A stretch of 6,761 bases of DNA from Pseudomonadota bacterium (GTDB lineage: Bacteria > Pseudomonadota > Alphaproteobacteria > Rhizobiales > Beijerinckiaceae). The stretch lies in NCBI GenBank assembly GCA_028876585.1, contig JAGWRL010000358.1, positions 1-6,761 of the forward strand, given 5' to 3'. Position 1 is the stretch's first letter; each line of letters begins with the position of its first letter. Made by a program: the position numbers and the translations under genes. Shown here one piece after another: positions 5,896-6,761 of the stretch. The notes under the pieces were generated by a model. That model searched no databases. It saw only the letters and a list, made by a program, of their open reading frames with translations, and had not been told where the DNA came from.

Positions 5896-6761
5896 ATGAC
5901 CCTGGCGCGCTTCCAGCACTATATCGACGGCGCCTTCTGCGACGCCGCCGAGACCTTCGAGAGCCTCGACCCCTTCACCGAGGAGCCGTGGGCGCTGATG
6001 CCGGCCGCCAGCGCCGCCGACGTCGATCGCGCCGTGCAGGCCGCCCACCGCGCCCTCTACGCTCCCGCCTGGGCCGACATGACCGCGACGGCGCGCGGCA
6101 AGCTGCTGACGCGCCTTGGCGACCTCGTCGCCGACAACGTCGCCCGGCTCGCCGAACTGGAGACGCGCGACACCGGCAAGATCATCCGCGAGACCCGCGC
6201 CCAGATCGGCTATGTCGCCGACTATTACCGCTATTTCGGCGGCCTCGCCGACAAGCTGCAAGGGGCGCATCTGCCCATCGACAAGCCCGACATGGACGTG
6301 ACGCTGCGCCGCGAGCCGATCGGCGTCGTCGCCGCCGTCGTGCCGTGGAACTCGCAACTGTTCCTCTCCGCGGTGAAACTCGGCCCCGCCCTCGCCGCCG
6401 GCTGCACCGTAGTCCTCAAAGCCTCCGAGGATGGCCCGGCGCCGCTGCTCGAATTCGCCCGCCTCGTCGACGCCGCCGGCTTTCCCAAAGGCGTCGTCAA
6501 CGTGCTGACGGGCTTTGGCGACGCCTGCGGCCGCACCCTGACCAGCCACCCGCTGGTCGCCCGCGTCGCCTTCACCGGCGGCCCGGCGACGGCGCGCCAT
6601 GTCGTGCGCAATACGGCGGAGAATTTCGCCCATACGACGCTCGAACTCGGCGGCAAGTCGCCGGTGATCGTCTTCGCCGACGCCGACATCGACAGCGCCT
6701 CCAACGCCATCGTCGCCGGCGTGTTCGCCGCCAGCGGCCAGAGCTGCGTCGCCGGCTCGCG
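5896..6761 (+). CDS. NAD(P)-dependent aldehyde dehydrogenase (3' partial)
   Basis: 288 complete codons are visible before the right edge, about 60% of a usual 480-500 residue enzyme. The start ATG follows the previous stop by 9 bp; no strong RBS is seen (only GAGATGAG), which suggests coupled translation. Motifs appear in family order: YIDG near the N-terminus, GVVAAVVPWNSQL with the catalytic Asn152, VVLKASED in the cofactor site, GFPKGVVNVLTGFG, FTGGPATAR (226-234), general base Glu250 in LELGGKSPV, and nucleophile Cys284 in GQSCVAGSR. The Rossmann element FTGS-x4-G is here FTGGPATA, with Ala in place of the last Gly, a tolerated variation in some members. The catalytic set is therefore complete. 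In this operon it would oxidise an aldehyde or semialdehyde released downstream of the monooxygenase/hydrolase steps. The exact substrate class (betaine-aldehyde-like, semialdehyde, aromatic) cannot be fixed, and the C-terminal oligomerisation part lies outside. Confidence 0.93.
   Translation, partial: MTLARFQHYIDGAFCDAAETFESLDPFTEEPWALMPAASAADVDRAVQAAHRALYAPAWADMTATARGKLLTRLGDLVADNVARLAELETRDTGKIIRETRAQIGYVADYYRYFGGLADKLQGAHLPIDKPDMDVTLRREPIGVVAAVVPWNSQLFLSAVKLGPALAAGCTVVLKASEDGPAPLLEFARLVDAAGFPKGVVNVLTGFGDACGRTLTSHPLVARVAFTGGPATARHVVRNTAENFAHTTLELGGKSPVIVFADADIDSASNAIVAGVFAASGQSCVAGS

Noticed and set aside
4864..6633. Long - strand ORF (589 codons) antisense to the monooxygenase and dehydrogenase genes
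   Set aside because: It mirrors two well-recognised + strand enzymes, has low-complexity Arg/Gly/Ala/His-rich composition and no family motif; GC-rich codons leave few stops on the opposite strand.
1..6761. CRISPR arrays, tRNA/rRNA genes, insertion sequences, toxin-antitoxin or defence genes
   Set aside because: No spaced direct repeats, no tRNA-like cloverleaf or transposase motifs, and no terminal inverted repeats with target duplications were seen on either strand.

Overview
The window is GC-rich DNA with compact genes and strong G/C third-position bias. Its gene families are typical of soil alphaproteobacteria of the Hyphomicrobiales (Bradyrhizobium/Rhodopseudomonas-like). This placement is an inference from composition and family content, not from a marker gene.

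Layout from left to right: (1) the C-terminal ~291 residues of a periplasmic NMT1/THI5-type ABC transporter substrate-binding protein on the + strand, cut by the left edge; (2) a convergent, lower-GC gene on the - strand for an unrecognised protein with one N-terminal membrane segment; (3) an AT-richer spacer of about 170 bp; (4) a - strand GntR-family (FadR/FCD subfamily) repressor; (5) a divergent control region with a perfect 16-bp palindrome, TTATGGTATACCATAA, inside the promoter of the next operon; (6) a tight + strand operon: a DUF1185/AA_synth protein, a three-domain fusion (alpha/beta hydrolase, flavin reductase, and a C-terminal domain that looks like a degenerate Nudix fold), a luciferase-like flavin-dependent monooxygenase (LLM class), and an aldehyde dehydrogenase cut by the right edge.

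The operon reads as a small-molecule catabolic pathway. The flavin reductase domain would supply reduced flavin to the LLM monooxygenase, which would oxidise the substrate. The hydrolase and the DUF1185 protein would process the product, and the aldehyde dehydrogenase would oxidise a resulting (semi)aldehyde to an acid. The GntR protein probably senses substrate or an intermediate and represses both its own gene and the operon through the palindrome. The upstream binding protein may deliver the substrate.

The set of parts resembles the Rut pyrimidine-degradation pathway in class (LLM oxygenase, flavin reductase, alpha/beta hydrolase, chorismate-mutase-like small protein), but the genes do not look like Rut orthologues. 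The substrate is therefore unknown; an N-heterocycle or other N-containing compound is a reasonable guess. The most distinctive items are the hydrolase/flavin-reductase/pseudo-Nudix fusion and the operator that governs this cluster.
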